A stretch of 64,000 nt of DNA, taken from contig NZ_LMSG01000012.1 of NCBI RefSeq assembly GCF_001428335.1, positions 188,659 through 252,658 of the forward strand, in the 5' to 3' direction. The notes under the pieces were generated by a model. It saw only the letters and a list, made by a program, of their open reading frames with translations. It searched no databases and was not told where the DNA came from. Positions 9,619-18,100 of the stretch are shown in pieces. Each line of letters starts with the position of its first letter. Within the stretch, counting starts at the first letter, position 1. Made by a program: the position numbers and the translations under genes. The stretch is from Arthrobacter sp. Soil762. GTDB lineage: Bacteria > Actinomycetota > Actinomycetes > Actinomycetales > Micrococcaceae.

Positions 9619-10659
9619 GTGACCAACTTGGAAGTGGCTCCGCAACAGGAACTTTGTCCGCCAGCGGGCCCTGAAGGGACGTCCGGCCCTTGCCTGCAGC
9701 TCTGGCCCGAACGGGAGGTTCCGCTGGGCGGCGTGCGGGCCATGAACGTCCGGCGCACGCTCCCGCAGCGCGGCCTGCCCACCATCGGAGCCTGGTGCTT
9801 CCTGGACAGTTTCGGTCCGGACCGCATCGCCATGTCCGTACTCCCCCACCCGCACACCGGGCTGCAGACGGTCACCTGGCCGCTTGCGGGGAACATCCGG
9901 CACCGGGACAGCGTGGGTAGCGATGTTGTGGTCCGGCCAGGTGAGCTGAACATCATGACCGCCGGGCACGGGGTGTCGCACTCCGAGTTCGCCGCGCTTC
10001 CAGATTCCGATGCAGGTCCCGGCGCGGGTGCGCCGCTGCCCGTGCAGCGCGGCCTGCAGCTCTGGGTAGCGTTGCCGGATTCGGAACGCCATCGCGAACC
10101 TGCGTTCGAGCAGCACCGCGAACTGCCTTCCGTGACGGGGCCGGGTTTCACTGCGACGGTGATGGTGGGCGAATTCGCCGGGGCGGTGTCACCGGCCACG
10201 ATGTACTCCCCCATCATCGGAGCGGACATCTCCTGCGACGGCCTGGCCGTCCTGCCCCTGAACGCTCACTTTGAGCATGCCGTCCTGGTGCTCGACGGCG
10301 GGCTGACGCTGGACGGGCAGGAGGTCCCGCCCGGGCCGCTGGGCTACCTGGGTGCGGGGCGTTCGGCGCTGGAGTTCCAAGCCCTGCCCGGCACACGGTT
10401 CCTCCTGGTCGGCGGGGAACCTTTCCAGGAGGAACTGCTGATGTGGTGGAACTTCGTGGGCCGCACGCACGACGAAGTGGAGCAGGCCCGTGCGGACTGG
10501 GAAGCCCAGGCCGCACTGCCTGACGCTGCTGCCCGCGGAGCCCGCTACGGGCTGGTTGAAGGGCACGGCCCGGATGCGGGCGCCGAAGCCGGACGCATCC
10601 CCGCCCCCATCATGCCTGCCGTCAGGCTGACACCCCGGAAGCGGTCAGTGGGCCCCTGA
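9619..10659 (+). CDS. pirin family protein
   Basis: A 346-residue bicupin-fold protein. The N-terminal cupin holds the metal-ligand histidines in PHPHTGLQTVTW and NIMTAGHGVSHSE, with the glutamate closing the set, as in Fe(II) pirins. The C-terminal cupin carries PGPLGYLGAGRSALEFQA and FLLVGGEPFQEELLMWWNFVGRTHDEV, the usual pirin C-terminal block. Some pirins act as quercetin dioxygenases and others as redox sensors; which applies here is unknown. Start is GTG 9619 with a -10 box 6 nt upstream and no ribosome site. Its last 15 nt overlap the convergent kinase gene. Confidence 0.9.
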   Translation: MTNLEVAPQQELCPPAGPEGTSGPCLQLWPEREVPLGGVRAMNVRRTLPQRGLPTIGAWCFLDSFGPDRIAMSVLPHPHTGLQTVTWPLAGNIRHRDSVGSDVVVRPGELNIMTAGHGVSHSEFAALPDSDAGPGAGAPLPVQRGLQLWVALPDSERHREPAFEQHRELPSVTGPGFTATVMVGEFAGAVSPATMYSPIIGADISCDGLAVLPLNAHFEHAVLVLDGGLTLDGQEVPPGPLGYLGAGRSALEFQALPGTRFLLVGGEPFQEELLMWWNFVGRTHDEVEQARADWEAQAALPDAAARGARYGLVEGHGPDAGAEAGRIPAPIMPAVRLTPRKRSVGP

Positions 10660-11622
10660 CGCTTCCGAGACCAGCTTCAGGACGCCAAACACAGGGTCCT
10701 GGTCCAGGACCCGGACATCGGAGACGCCGGCGGCGGCCAGGTGGCTCCGGAATGAGTCCTGCAGCGGAATCACGTTCATGCCCAGTCCGCTGCCGAGAAT
10801 TACCGGGCCGTCGATTCCAAGCTTCCGCAGGGCCTGCGCAGCCAGGCCGGCAAGATCCTTGCCGGCCTGGTCCAGCAGTTCCTGGCTGGCCGTGTGGCCC
10901 GCCGCTGCCGCGTCCACCACCAGGCGTGCCTGCTGGGCCCAGAACCGGCGGCCGGTGTCCGGGGAATGGAAGAGCGCAATCAGCCTGTTGGGGTGGTCCA
11001 CTCCGCACGCGGCAAGCAGAGCCTCGGTCAGCTGGTCCGCCGGGAGTCCCTGGTTCATCCGGCGCAGGCTGTGCCGGACTGCCTCACGGCCGAGCCAGTA
11101 GCCGCTGCCTTCATCCCCAAGCAGGTAGCCCCAGCCGCCTGCCCGGGCCTCGTCGCCGGCGGCGTTCCTTCCCCAGGCTGCAGAGCCGGTTCCCGCGATC
11201 ACGGCCACGCCGGTGCTGGCGCCGCCCGCGGCCAGCAGCAGCCGTGAATCGTGGACCACCGTGACTTTGGCTCCCGGAACATGGGGTTCGATCAGCGCGG
11301 CCAGGGCTGCGGCGTCGTCGTCGGTGTCTATGCCACCGGCCCCGGCATACACCTGGGCCACCTGGCCGCCGCCGATCCGGGAGAAGAGATCCGCGAGGTT
11401 CAGTGCAGCCTGTTCGCGGCTGACGTTCTGGACGTTGGAACTGCCGGCGGACTCGTCGGCCACGGCAACCCCGTCCTCAAACCTGACGCCGCGGGTCTTC
11501 GTGCCGCCGATGTCCAGGCCGATGATGACCCCCGCGAGGGGACCCGGGGCGGCCGCGGACGCGGCGCCGCCCAGCGGGTGGTCTCCGGAAGTTGTGGTCT
11601 GGGGGTGTTCGCTGTCAGTCAC
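10645..11622 (-). CDS. N-acetylglucosamine kinase-like BadF/BadG/BcrA/BcrD-family ATPase
   Basis: A 325-residue cytosolic sugar-kinase-like ATPase of the ASKHA fold. The phosphate-1 motif is IIGLDIGGTKTRGVRFEDG near the N-terminus and the phosphate-2 region is VAVIAGTGSAAWGRN, followed by GGWGYLLGDEGSGYWLG, the family's most conserved block. The adenosine motif VILGSGLGMNV lies near the C-terminus. The likely substrate is GlcNAc or another amino sugar from cell-wall turnover. I prefer GTG 11622-11620, preceded by TAGGCT at 7 nt and without a ribosome site, over an in-frame upstream codon at 11664. It overlaps the convergent pirin gene by 15 nt. Confidence 0.85.
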   Translation of the reverse strand: MTDSEHPQTTTSGDHPLGGAASAAAPGPLAGVIIGLDIGGTKTRGVRFEDGVAVADESAGSSNVQNVSREQAALNLADLFSRIGGGQVAQVYAGAGGIDTDDDAAALAALIEPHVPGAKVTVVHDSRLLLAAGGASTGVAVIAGTGSAAWGRNAAGDEARAGGWGYLLGDEGSGYWLGREAVRHSLRRMNQGLPADQLTEALLAACGVDHPNRLIALFHSPDTGRRFWAQQARLVVDAAAAGHTASQELLDQAGKDLAGLAAQALRKLGIDGPVILGSGLGMNVIPLQDSFRSHLAAAGVSDVRVLDQDPVFGVLKLVSEASGAH

Positions 11623-11700
11623 GTCCCCCAGCCTACTGAAACGCTGGCGGCGAATCGCTGCCACGCCGCCGGACGCCGCCGTGTCCCAACACCGCGCCGC

Positions 11701-12687
11701 CTATCCCCTGCCTGAACGGGCGGCCACGAGGCCCGCCAGCAATTGCGGGCCCTCCTGCAGGACCATCTCCCGGAAGAAGCGCACAGGATCGGGCTCGGCG
11801 TCGGGGCCGGGTTTCCGCCTGCGCCAGCCCAGCCCGATTTCGCGGAATGCCAGACCGGATTCCAAGCCAAGTTCAACCCAGCCCAGGTCGCCGGTTTCCG
11901 GGCTGATGTGGCGCCCCGGGGCATTGCCGCCGGGCGGCAGGATGCTGACGCCAAGTCCCGCGGCGACCAATCCACGGGCGGTGTGGGTGTCCTGGCTTTC
12001 GAAGGCGATCCGCGGCCGGAAGCCTGCCTCGCGGAACAAGGCATCCGTCAGTGACCGCATGCCGTACCCCGGCTCCAGCGCGACGAAGGGGTCCCGGCGG
12101 ATGTCCTGCATCCTGACGGCGTCCCGTCCGGCCAGCGGGTGGCCGTGATGAACCACCAGCCGGAGGGGCTCACGGTAGAGCGGCGCCGAAGAGATGGTGC
12201 TGCTTGCCGCCGGAACAGGGGCGGTCAGTGTCAGGTCCGCATGGCCCGAGGCCAGCTCCGCCAGGCAGGTGTCCCGCGCCCCCTGGCTGAGGATGAAGCC
12301 GGCCTCCGGGTGGCGGCTGCGGAAGGCACTGATGAGCAGGGGCAGGGTGGCCTCCCCGAACGTGTGCTGAAAGGACAGCGACACCTTCCCCCGAACCACG
12401 TCCGACTCGTGCCGGACCAGGTCCAGTCCGGCCTGGAACTCGGTCAGGGCGGACTCGATGTACGGCAGCAGCGTCCGTGCGGCCGCTGTGAGGCGGATGC
12501 CCCGTCCGTCCCGGATCAGCAATTCTGTTCCGACGACGGCGCTGGCCCGGGACAGTGCCCGGCTCACCGTGGACTGGGGTACTCCCAGGAGCTCGGCCGT
12601 TTCCGTGACGTGCTGGGTCCGGCCCAGCTCAGCCAGGATGGGGAGGAGCGGCAGGAGCTTCACCAGCTGTTTGTGGTCCGCGTGCAT
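11701..12687 (-). CDS. LysR-family transcriptional regulator
   Basis: A ~328-residue regulator with an N-terminal winged helix-turn-helix (HVTETAELLGVPQSTVSRALSRASAVVGTELLIRDGRGIRLT, about residues 25-70) and a two-lobed LysR effector domain (GKVSLSFQHTFGEATLP to the C-terminus). ATG 12687 has AGGTGGAG just upstream; a GTG three codons earlier is less well placed. It diverges from an MFS exporter gene 91 bp away, the classic arrangement in which the LysR protein controls its neighbour and itself. The ligand is unknown. The C-terminus carries an unusual Arg/Lys-rich stretch (GWRRRKPGPD). Confidence 0.9.
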   Translation of the reverse strand: MHADHKQLVKLLPLLPILAELGRTQHVTETAELLGVPQSTVSRALSRASAVVGTELLIRDGRGIRLTAAARTLLPYIESALTEFQAGLDLVRHESDVVRGKVSLSFQHTFGEATLPLLISAFRSRHPEAGFILSQGARDTCLAELASGHADLTLTAPVPAASSTISSAPLYREPLRLVVHHGHPLAGRDAVRMQDIRRDPFVALEPGYGMRSLTDALFREAGFRPRIAFESQDTHTARGLVAAGLGVSILPPGGNAPGRHISPETGDLGWVELGLESGLAFREIGLGWRRRKPGPDAEPDPVRFFREMVLQEGPQLLAGLVAARSGRG

Positions 12688-12742
12688 GGGCTCCACCTTT
12701 CAAATGATCCACTCTGGATATGAATTATGCCTAAAAGATGCA

Positions 12743-12772
12743 TTGGAAGCATATATTGCCGAAGCCTACCCT
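12743..12772 (+). promoter_or_regulatory. promoter of the LysR-linked MFS gene
   Basis: TTGGAA (12743-12748), an 18-nt spacer and TACCCT (12767-12772) end 6 nt before ATG 12779, suggesting a leaderless transcript. ATGC...GCAT (12739-12751) forms a short dyad over the -35 box, a candidate LysR contact site. Confidence 0.6.
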
Positions 12773-12778
12773 TGAGCT

Positions 12779-14065
12779 ATGCCACAGAATGCCGCAGCCC
12801 CAGGAACGTTCACTCCAGCGCAGGATCACTGGGCGGGACATCCCAAAGGCTCCGCTGCCTACAACAAGATTCTGGCCGGCCTGGCCTTCGCAGGCGTGGC
12901 AACGTTCGCCCAGCTCTACTCCACCCAGGCGGTGTTGCCGCTCCTGGCGGCAGACCTGAAGGTAACCGCGGCAGAGGCCGCGTTGACCATTTCGCTGGCC
13001 ACCGTGGGCCTGGCCATCACCGTCATTCCGTGGTCCTTCCTCGCGGACAGGATCGGCAGGGTGAAGGCCATGGCATGGGGCATCTCCGCCGCCACTATCC
13101 TGGGCTTGCTGGTACCGCTCGCCCCCACTTTCGGCGCCCTGCTTGCCTTGCGGCTGCTGGAAGGCATGGCGCTGGGCGGGATCCCGGCCATCGCCATCGC
13201 CTACCTGAACGAGGAAGTGAACAGGGCCCATGCGGCCATGGCCGCAGGCAGCTACGTTGCCGGCACTACGCTGGGCGGGCTGGCCGGCCGGCTCGTGGCA
13301 GGTCCGGCAGGTGAGCTCTGGGGCTGGCGAACGGCCGCCCTGGCCGTTTCCCTGCTGGCAACAGTGGCCGCGGTACTCTTCCTGGGTCTGGTGCCACAGG
13401 CGAAGGGATTCACCGCCGCCAAGGCCGCCGGGCTGCGCGGTGCCATGGCGACGCTCCTCGGGCATGTGCGCAATCCCCGGCTGCTGGCGCTCTACATCCA
13501 GGCCTTCCTGATGATGGGCGGGTTTGTGGCCGTCTACAACTACCTCGGCTTCCGGCTGTCCGCTGAGCCTTTCACGCTGCCTGCCACCCTGATCAGCCTG
13601 GTCTTCCTGGCGTACCTTTCCGGAACGTTTTCTTCCCGCTGGGCCGGCGGGTTGACGGCCAGGTTTGGCCGCAGGAATGTGCTGCTGGCTGGCATCGTCC
13701 TGATGGTGGCCGGGCTGGCGCTGACGCTTACGCAGCTGCTCGCCCTGATCCTTGCCGGCCTGGTGATCTTCACCGGCGGCTTCTTCGCGGCCCACAGCAT
13801 CGGCGCAGGCTGGACCGGAAGCATCGCCACCACCGGCCGCGCCCAGGCATCGTCGCTCTACAACCTGGCCTATTACCTGGGCTCGAGCGTCATCGGCTGG
13901 GCGGGCGGACTGGTGTTCCAGTCCCTGGGCTGGACGGCGCTTGCCGTGGCAATCATGGCCCTGGCGTGCATCACGGCGGTGACAGTCGCCGTCGTACATC
14001 CCCGGGGGAACGACGAAACGGCACGGGCCGCCACACAAGGGCAGGCGGAAGCCGCGCGGCCGTAG
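12779..14065 (+). CDS. MFS transporter, YnfM/arabinose-efflux-like
   Basis: A 428-residue 12-helix major facilitator. The first helix reads FAGVATFAQLYSTQAVLPLLAADL, followed by the loop 2-3 motif DRIGRVKAMAWG and, at the domain centre, a long hydrophilic-poor linker. The STQAVLP signature and overall pattern fit the YnfM-type group of drug/sugar efflux proteins. Direction and substrate are inferred only. It is divergent from a LysR regulator that probably controls it. ATG 12779 has no ribosome site and a -10 box 6 nt upstream. A perfect palindrome GCCATTAAATGGC lies 9 nt after its stop. Confidence 0.88.
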   Translation: MPQNAAAPGTFTPAQDHWAGHPKGSAAYNKILAGLAFAGVATFAQLYSTQAVLPLLAADLKVTAAEAALTISLATVGLAITVIPWSFLADRIGRVKAMAWGISAATILGLLVPLAPTFGALLALRLLEGMALGGIPAIAIAYLNEEVNRAHAAMAAGSYVAGTTLGGLAGRLVAGPAGELWGWRTAALAVSLLATVAAVLFLGLVPQAKGFTAAKAAGLRGAMATLLGHVRNPRLLALYIQAFLMMGGFVAVYNYLGFRLSAEPFTLPATLISLVFLAYLSGTFSSRWAGGLTARFGRRNVLLAGIVLMVAGLALTLTQLLALILAGLVIFTGGFFAAHSIGAGWTGSIATTGRAQASSLYNLAYYLGSSVIGWAGGLVFQSLGWTALAVAIMALACITAVTVAVVHPRGNDETARAATQGQAEAARP

Positions 14066-14073
14066 AACTATCC

Positions 14074-14086
14074 GCCATTAAATGGC
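14074..14086. promoter_or_regulatory. palindrome GCCATTAAATGGC upstream of the Lrp/AsnC gene
   Basis: A perfect 13-nt palindrome between the MFS stop and the regulator's start at 14187, followed by a possible -10 box TAGGAT near 14155. It could be an autoregulatory site or part of a weak terminator; its short arms favour a protein site. Confidence 0.3.
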
Positions 14087-14186
14087 ACGTGTGTCTGGCG
14101 ATTGTTCGGCAGGGATGGTTGCGTTCCGGGGTGATCAACAGGAATCCGGCGTCTAGGATGAACTGACGGACATTCAAGGAGATTCC

Positions 14187-14690
14187 ATGAGCAGCAACCC
14201 AAAAAGCATCCGGCCGGCCAGCCACTTTGAGCCGCTGGATGCCATCGATGAACGGCTTCTGGCCGCCTTGGTGGACGATGCCCGGATCTCCAACAAGCAG
14301 TTGGCAGAACTGGTGGGCATTGCACCGTCCACCGCGCTCATGCGGACCCGCGCATTGTCCGAACGTGGCATTGTCCAAGGATTTGAGGCGAAGCTAAGCC
14401 TCTCGGCCATCGGCAGGTCCGTCCAGGCGCTTGTGGCCGTCCGGTTGCGGGCCCACGACAGGGACCAGATCGACCGCTTTACAGCCCGCGTTCCGCACCT
14501 GCCCGCGGTGCTCTCCACCTTCCACACGTCAGGCTCCGTGGATTACCTGCTGCACATCGCCGTTGCCAGCACCGAGGACCTGCGGGACTGGGTCCTGGAC
14601 AATCTCGCCACCGACCCCGTGGTGGGCCACACCGAGACCACCCTCGTCTTTGAGCACATCCAGGGGAACCACGGTCCGCTGCCGGACTAG
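14187..14690 (+). CDS. Lrp/AsnC-family transcriptional regulator
   Basis: A 167-residue regulator. The N-terminal helix-turn-helix spans LDAIDERLLAALVDDARISNKQLAELVGIAPSTALMRTRALSERGIV (about residues 17-64) and a RAM ligand-binding domain follows, with VQALVAVRLRAHDRDQIDRF and TGSVDYLLHIAVAS-like strands. Lrp proteins form octamers that respond to amino acids. ATG 14187 follows AAGGAG at 5 nt. The gene converges with an MFS transporter gene and overlaps its stop by 4 nt. Together with another Lrp gene at 16.1 kb it brackets that transporter. Confidence 0.92.
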   Translation: MSSNPKSIRPASHFEPLDAIDERLLAALVDDARISNKQLAELVGIAPSTALMRTRALSERGIVQGFEAKLSLSAIGRSVQALVAVRLRAHDRDQIDRFTARVPHLPAVLSTFHTSGSVDYLLHIAVASTEDLRDWVLDNLATDPVVGHTETTLVFEHIQGNHGPLPD

Positions 14691-15928
14691 GCTGTCCGCT
14701 GCAGCGCCGTCCGAAGCGTGACGGCGGACAGCGCCAGTGCGGCGGCGCTGCACAGCACCACGAAGCCCGTCACCGCCGTCGGCAGCCCGAACACCGCGGT
14801 TGCCCAGCCCAGCCCGATGACCGGCACGGCGCTGCCCAGGTACGTGATGACATAAACCGTGCTGATGACCTGGGCGTGCTGTGACGATTCCACCTTCGCG
14901 GCCACATCATTGAAGACCGTCCGGAAGGCGACGCCCTGGCCCAGCCCCGCGCAGACGCTGGCACCGGCCAGCAGCAGCGGACTGCTCCAGGCGGCCGCTG
15001 CAGCCAGGAGCAGCACCGAGGCGCCCAGGACGGCCAGCCCCACGGGCACGACGAAGCGGCCCCGCACGGACAGCACCTGGCTCAGGGCGGAGGCGGCCAG
15101 CGTCATCCCGGCCAGGGCACCGATCAGCGGCCGTGAATCGGTCTGAATGATCGGGGCGAAATAGGCCGGTGCCAGCGACAGGCAAAATCCAAAGACGGAG
15201 AAGCTGAGGAAGCCGACGGCGGCCGCAAGCCAGAAAGCGCCCCTCGCCTCGGTGGATACCGAAGGCCGTCGGGGAGCCAGGACCAGGACGCGCCGCCGGC
15301 CCGCCGGCGCCTTGATGGCCGGCCGGGCCTGAAGCAGGTAGAGCGGTACCAGCATTGCCGCCAGGACGAGCGAGTGAACGTAGTACGGGGCGGTGGTGGG
15401 CCCCGGCAGCAGCGACAGCAGGCCGCCGATGACCGGACCGGCCGCCACGCCTCCCGCCGTCGCGAGCAGCGTGAAGCGCGTAGCCCACTCCGGCCTGGAC
15501 GGGAGCAGTTCCCGCAGCGCGGCGGCACTGGCACCAGTGGCCAGGGCAACGGCCACACCCTGAAGGGCCCGTCCGGCAGAGAGCGCCACGAGGTTTTCTG
15601 CCTGCGAGAAGACCCAACTGCCAGCCAGTCCGGCGAGTACAGCCAGGATAAGCGCCGCCCGCCGGCCGATGTGGTCCGACCAGTGGCCGGCCAGCATCAG
15701 GGTTGCCACCAGGGCCAGGACATAGCTGGCAAAGGCCGCCGTGACGCCGAGTGCCGAAAGGCCAAGACTTGCCTGGAGCAGCGGATACAGGGGCGTGGCC
15801 AGGTTCGCACCGACCAGCAAGGTGAAGATGACGGCGCCGGCCATCACCAGCCGTGCGGTAGTGGATGCATCCCAGCCCTGACGCCCGGCGGTAGCCGGAC
15901 GCATGCGGAGTTCATTAAAGACTGTCAT
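14687..15928 (-). CDS. MFS transporter
   Basis: A 413-residue 12-helix major facilitator. Helix 1 is AGAVIFTLLVGANLATPLYPLLQ, and the loop 2-3 motif is GHWSDHIGRRAALI. The second half begins with AFWLAAAVGFLSFSVFGFCLSLAPAYF. The start is ATG 15928 with AAGG 8 nt upstream; the open frame runs further back to 16045 across the divergent promoter but that part is unlikely to be translated. The gene diverges from the Lrp/AsnC regulator at 16096, whose target it probably is. An amino-acid or drug exporter role is plausible from the regulator type only. Confidence 0.87.
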   Translation of the reverse strand: MTVFNELRMRPATAGRQGWDASTTARLVMAGAVIFTLLVGANLATPLYPLLQASLGLSALGVTAAFASYVLALVATLMLAGHWSDHIGRRAALILAVLAGLAGSWVFSQAENLVALSAGRALQGVAVALATGASAAALRELLPSRPEWATRFTLLATAGGVAAGPVIGGLLSLLPGPTTAPYYVHSLVLAAMLVPLYLLQARPAIKAPAGRRRVLVLAPRRPSVSTEARGAFWLAAAVGFLSFSVFGFCLSLAPAYFAPIIQTDSRPLIGALAGMTLAASALSQVLSVRGRFVVPVGLAVLGASVLLLAAAAAWSSPLLLAGASVCAGLGQGVAFRTVFNDVAAKVESSQHAQVISTVYVITYLGSAVPVIGLGWATAVFGLPTAVTGFVVLCSAAALALSAVTLRTALQRTA

Positions 15929-16095
15929 TGGCGTTGCCTTGGCGTCGACCGGGGAGGGAGGTCCTTGTGGGAGGCCGCCCCGGGGGAAATTGATACCTAT
16001 AGAATGCTTCAGAGGTGACCGTTTGGGCGCTTGTCCGTGGAACAATTGAGCAAAATACGCAATTCTTAACGGCGCAAATAACTGAAAGTGACAGT

Positions 16096-16632
16096 TTGCC
16101 TACCCTTGATCCCACTGACCTGAAGATCCTCCTGGAACTCATCCACGATCCCCGCATCCAGATCGGCGAGTTAGCCGAGGCGCTGGGGATTGCGCGCAAC
16201 ACAGCGCAGTCGCGGGTCCGGCGCCTGCTCCGGGCCGGAGTGCTGCACGACGGCGGCCGCGAGATCGACCTCGAGGCCGTGGGGTACGACGTCGTCGCCT
16301 TCGTCACGATCGAAGTGACGCACCGGGAACTGGACGGAGTCGTGGGCGCCCTCCGGCTGCTCCCCCAGGTCCTGGAGGTCCATGAGATTTCGGGGCGAGG
16401 TGACGTGTGGTGCCGTGTGGTGGCCACCGATACGCACAACCTGCAGTCCGCCCTCCGCCAGATCCTCCGCATCAAGGGCGTCATCCGGACCGAAACTGTC
16501 CTGGCTCTCCACACCCATATTCCGTACCGGACCGAACCCCTGATCAGGCGCCTCGCACAGGCCGCGCCCGGCACCCCAACACGGCCCAAGGAATTGACCG
16601 AACGCGGCGGCGGGCCTGCCGAAGGCCGTTAG
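16096..16632 (+). CDS. Lrp/AsnC-family transcriptional regulator
   Basis: A 178-residue regulator from TTG 16096 (reading LPTLDPTDLKILLELIHDPRIQ). A GTG start at 16015 would add 27 poorly conserved residues, so the start is uncertain. The helix-turn-helix is QIGELAEALGIARNTAQSRVRRLLRAGVL, followed by a RAM domain with VVAFVTIEVTHRELDG and the GDVWCRVVATDTHNL strand. It diverges from an MFS transporter across a relatively AT-rich stretch (16000-16095) containing a TATAGAAT -10-like sequence. A downstream DUF1761 gene starts 9 nt after the stop but has its own -10 box. Confidence 0.88.
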   Translation: MPTLDPTDLKILLELIHDPRIQIGELAEALGIARNTAQSRVRRLLRAGVLHDGGREIDLEAVGYDVVAFVTIEVTHRELDGVVGALRLLPQVLEVHEISGRGDVWCRVVATDTHNLQSALRQILRIKGVIRTETVLALHTHIPYRTEPLIRRLAQAAPGTPTRPKELTERGGGPAEGR

Positions 16633-16641
16633 GATTCGAGC

Positions 16642-17067
16642 ATGGATTGGCTTTCGCATATTTCACAGATCAACTGGCTCGCCGTGGCGCTGGCCTTCAT
16701 CGCGAGCATGGCCATCGGCTTTGTCTGGTACATGCCGGCCGTGCTGGGCAAGCGGTGGATGGCCGCCATCGGAAAGACTGAAGAGGACCTCAAGAACATC
16801 AGCGGCGGCGCGGGAATCTGGGTTCCCATGATGGTCACCGCCGCCCTGACCGCCATCCTGCTGGCTGTCCTGATCAGCAAACTGGGCCTCGAAAACGCTG
16901 TGGCGGGCGGTGGGTTCGCCCTGGTGCTCGCGCTGGTGTTCCGCGCCGGCGGGCACGTCATCCATAACGGGTTCGCCGGCCGCCCGACAACAGTCACCCT
17001 GATCGATTCCGGACACGACCTGCTTGCCATGACGGTGGCCGGCGTGATCATCGGGGCAATGTCCTGA
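16642..17067 (+). CDS. DUF1761 membrane protein
   Basis: A 141-residue integral membrane protein with four hydrophobic helices: WLAVALAFIASMAIGFVWYM, WVPMMVTAALTAILLAVLI, AVAGGGFALVLALVFRAGG and a C-terminal LLAMTVAGVIIGAM. The early INWLAV...GFVWYMP pattern and the central lysine-rich loop (KRWMAAIGKTEEDL) match DUF1761. Function is unknown. The start ATG 16642 has TAGGAT ending 6 nt upstream and no ribosome site. It ends one base before the corA start, so it is probably co-transcribed with corA. Confidence 0.85.
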   Translation: MDWLSHISQINWLAVALAFIASMAIGFVWYMPAVLGKRWMAAIGKTEEDLKNISGGAGIWVPMMVTAALTAILLAVLISKLGLENAVAGGGFALVLALVFRAGGHVIHNGFAGRPTTVTLIDSGHDLLAMTVAGVIIGAMS

Positions 17068-17068
17068 C

Positions 17069-18064
17069 ATGACCATCATCGACAATGCCGTCTACGTGGA
17101 CGGCGTCCGCAGCGCGGAACCGGAGAGCCTGGAACAGACCTTCGAAACGCTCGCCGAGCACGGAGGCATGGCCTGGATCGGGCTGTACCGGCCCACGGCG
17201 GCGGAAATGACGGCCGTTGCCACCGAATTCGGGCTGCACGCCCTGGCGGTGGAGGACGCCATCTCGGCGCACCAGCGGCCCAAGCTTGAACGCTACGAGG
17301 ACAACCTGTTTACGGTGCTCCGCCCGGCGCGGTACCTGGACGCCACCGAGACCGTGGAGTTCGGCGAGCTGCACATCTTCACCGGCCGGAATTTCGTGGT
17401 CACCATCCGCCACGCCGAAATGGCCGGCGTCGCCCGGGTGAGGCGCCGTCTGGAGGGCCGACCCGACCTGCTCCGACACGGCCCGGAAGCCGTTCTCTAC
17501 GCGCTGCTGGACCTGGTGGTGGACGACTACGCGCCCGTGGTGGCCGGGCTGGAAAACGACATTGACGAGATCGAGGACCAGCTCTTCAGCGGGGACACCA
17601 CCGTCTCCCGCCGCATCTATGAACTGGCCCGCGAAGTCATCCAGTTCCAGCGGGCCATCCATCCCCTGCCGGACATGATGCAGCAGCTCAAGCGCGGCTT
17701 TGAAAAGTACGGCGTGGACACTGAACTGCAGCACAGCCTGCGGGACGTCGAGGACCATGTGGAGAGAGTCATCTCGCGCGCCGATTCATTCCGTGATCTG
17801 TTGCAGAACGCCCTCACGCTGGACGGAACGCTGACCGCCAACCGGCAGAACCAGGCCAGCGCCGAACAGAACGAACAGGTGAAGAAGATCTCCTCCTGGG
17901 CGGCGATCTTCTTTGCACCGTCCTTCGTAGCAGGGGTCTACGGAATGAACTTCGACCACATGCCCGAACTCCACTGGGTCATTGGCTACCCGATGGCCAT
18001 CGCGCTGATGGCCGGCACCGCAGGCCTGATGTACGCCATCTTCAAGAGGAAAGGCTGGCTGTAG
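17069..18064 (+). CDS. corA: CorA-like magnesium/cobalt transporter
   Basis: A 331-residue CorA/Mrs2-type channel subunit. The soluble N-terminal funnel domain (residues ~1-265) ends in the long stalk helix LRDVEDHVERVISRADSFRDLLQNALTL. Two C-terminal membrane helices follow, the first closing with the selectivity motif YGMNF (GMN at about residues 291-294), then a periplasmic loop DHMPELHWVIGYP and a basic tail KRKGWL. CorA forms pentamers admitting Mg2+ or other divalent ions. It starts 2 nt after the DUF1761 stop. A GC-rich hairpin follows. Confidence 0.95.
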   Translation: MTIIDNAVYVDGVRSAEPESLEQTFETLAEHGGMAWIGLYRPTAAEMTAVATEFGLHALAVEDAISAHQRPKLERYEDNLFTVLRPARYLDATETVEFGELHIFTGRNFVVTIRHAEMAGVARVRRRLEGRPDLLRHGPEAVLYALLDLVVDDYAPVVAGLENDIDEIEDQLFSGDTTVSRRIYELAREVIQFQRAIHPLPDMMQQLKRGFEKYGVDTELQHSLRDVEDHVERVISRADSFRDLLQNALTLDGTLTANRQNQASAEQNEQVKKISSWAAIFFAPSFVAGVYGMNFDHMPELHWVIGYPMAIALMAGTAGLMYAIFKRKGWL

Positions 18065-18100
18065 GGCTGGCGGCCGCGGGGCCCCGGGCTCCGCCGAGCC
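18065..18100. terminator. bidirectional hairpin between corA and the ABC-F gene
   Basis: GGCT-GGCGG (18065-18073) pairs with CCGCC-G-AGCC (18091-18100), one base bulged. It lies between the stops of two convergent genes and lacks a U-tract. Confidence 0.55.
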
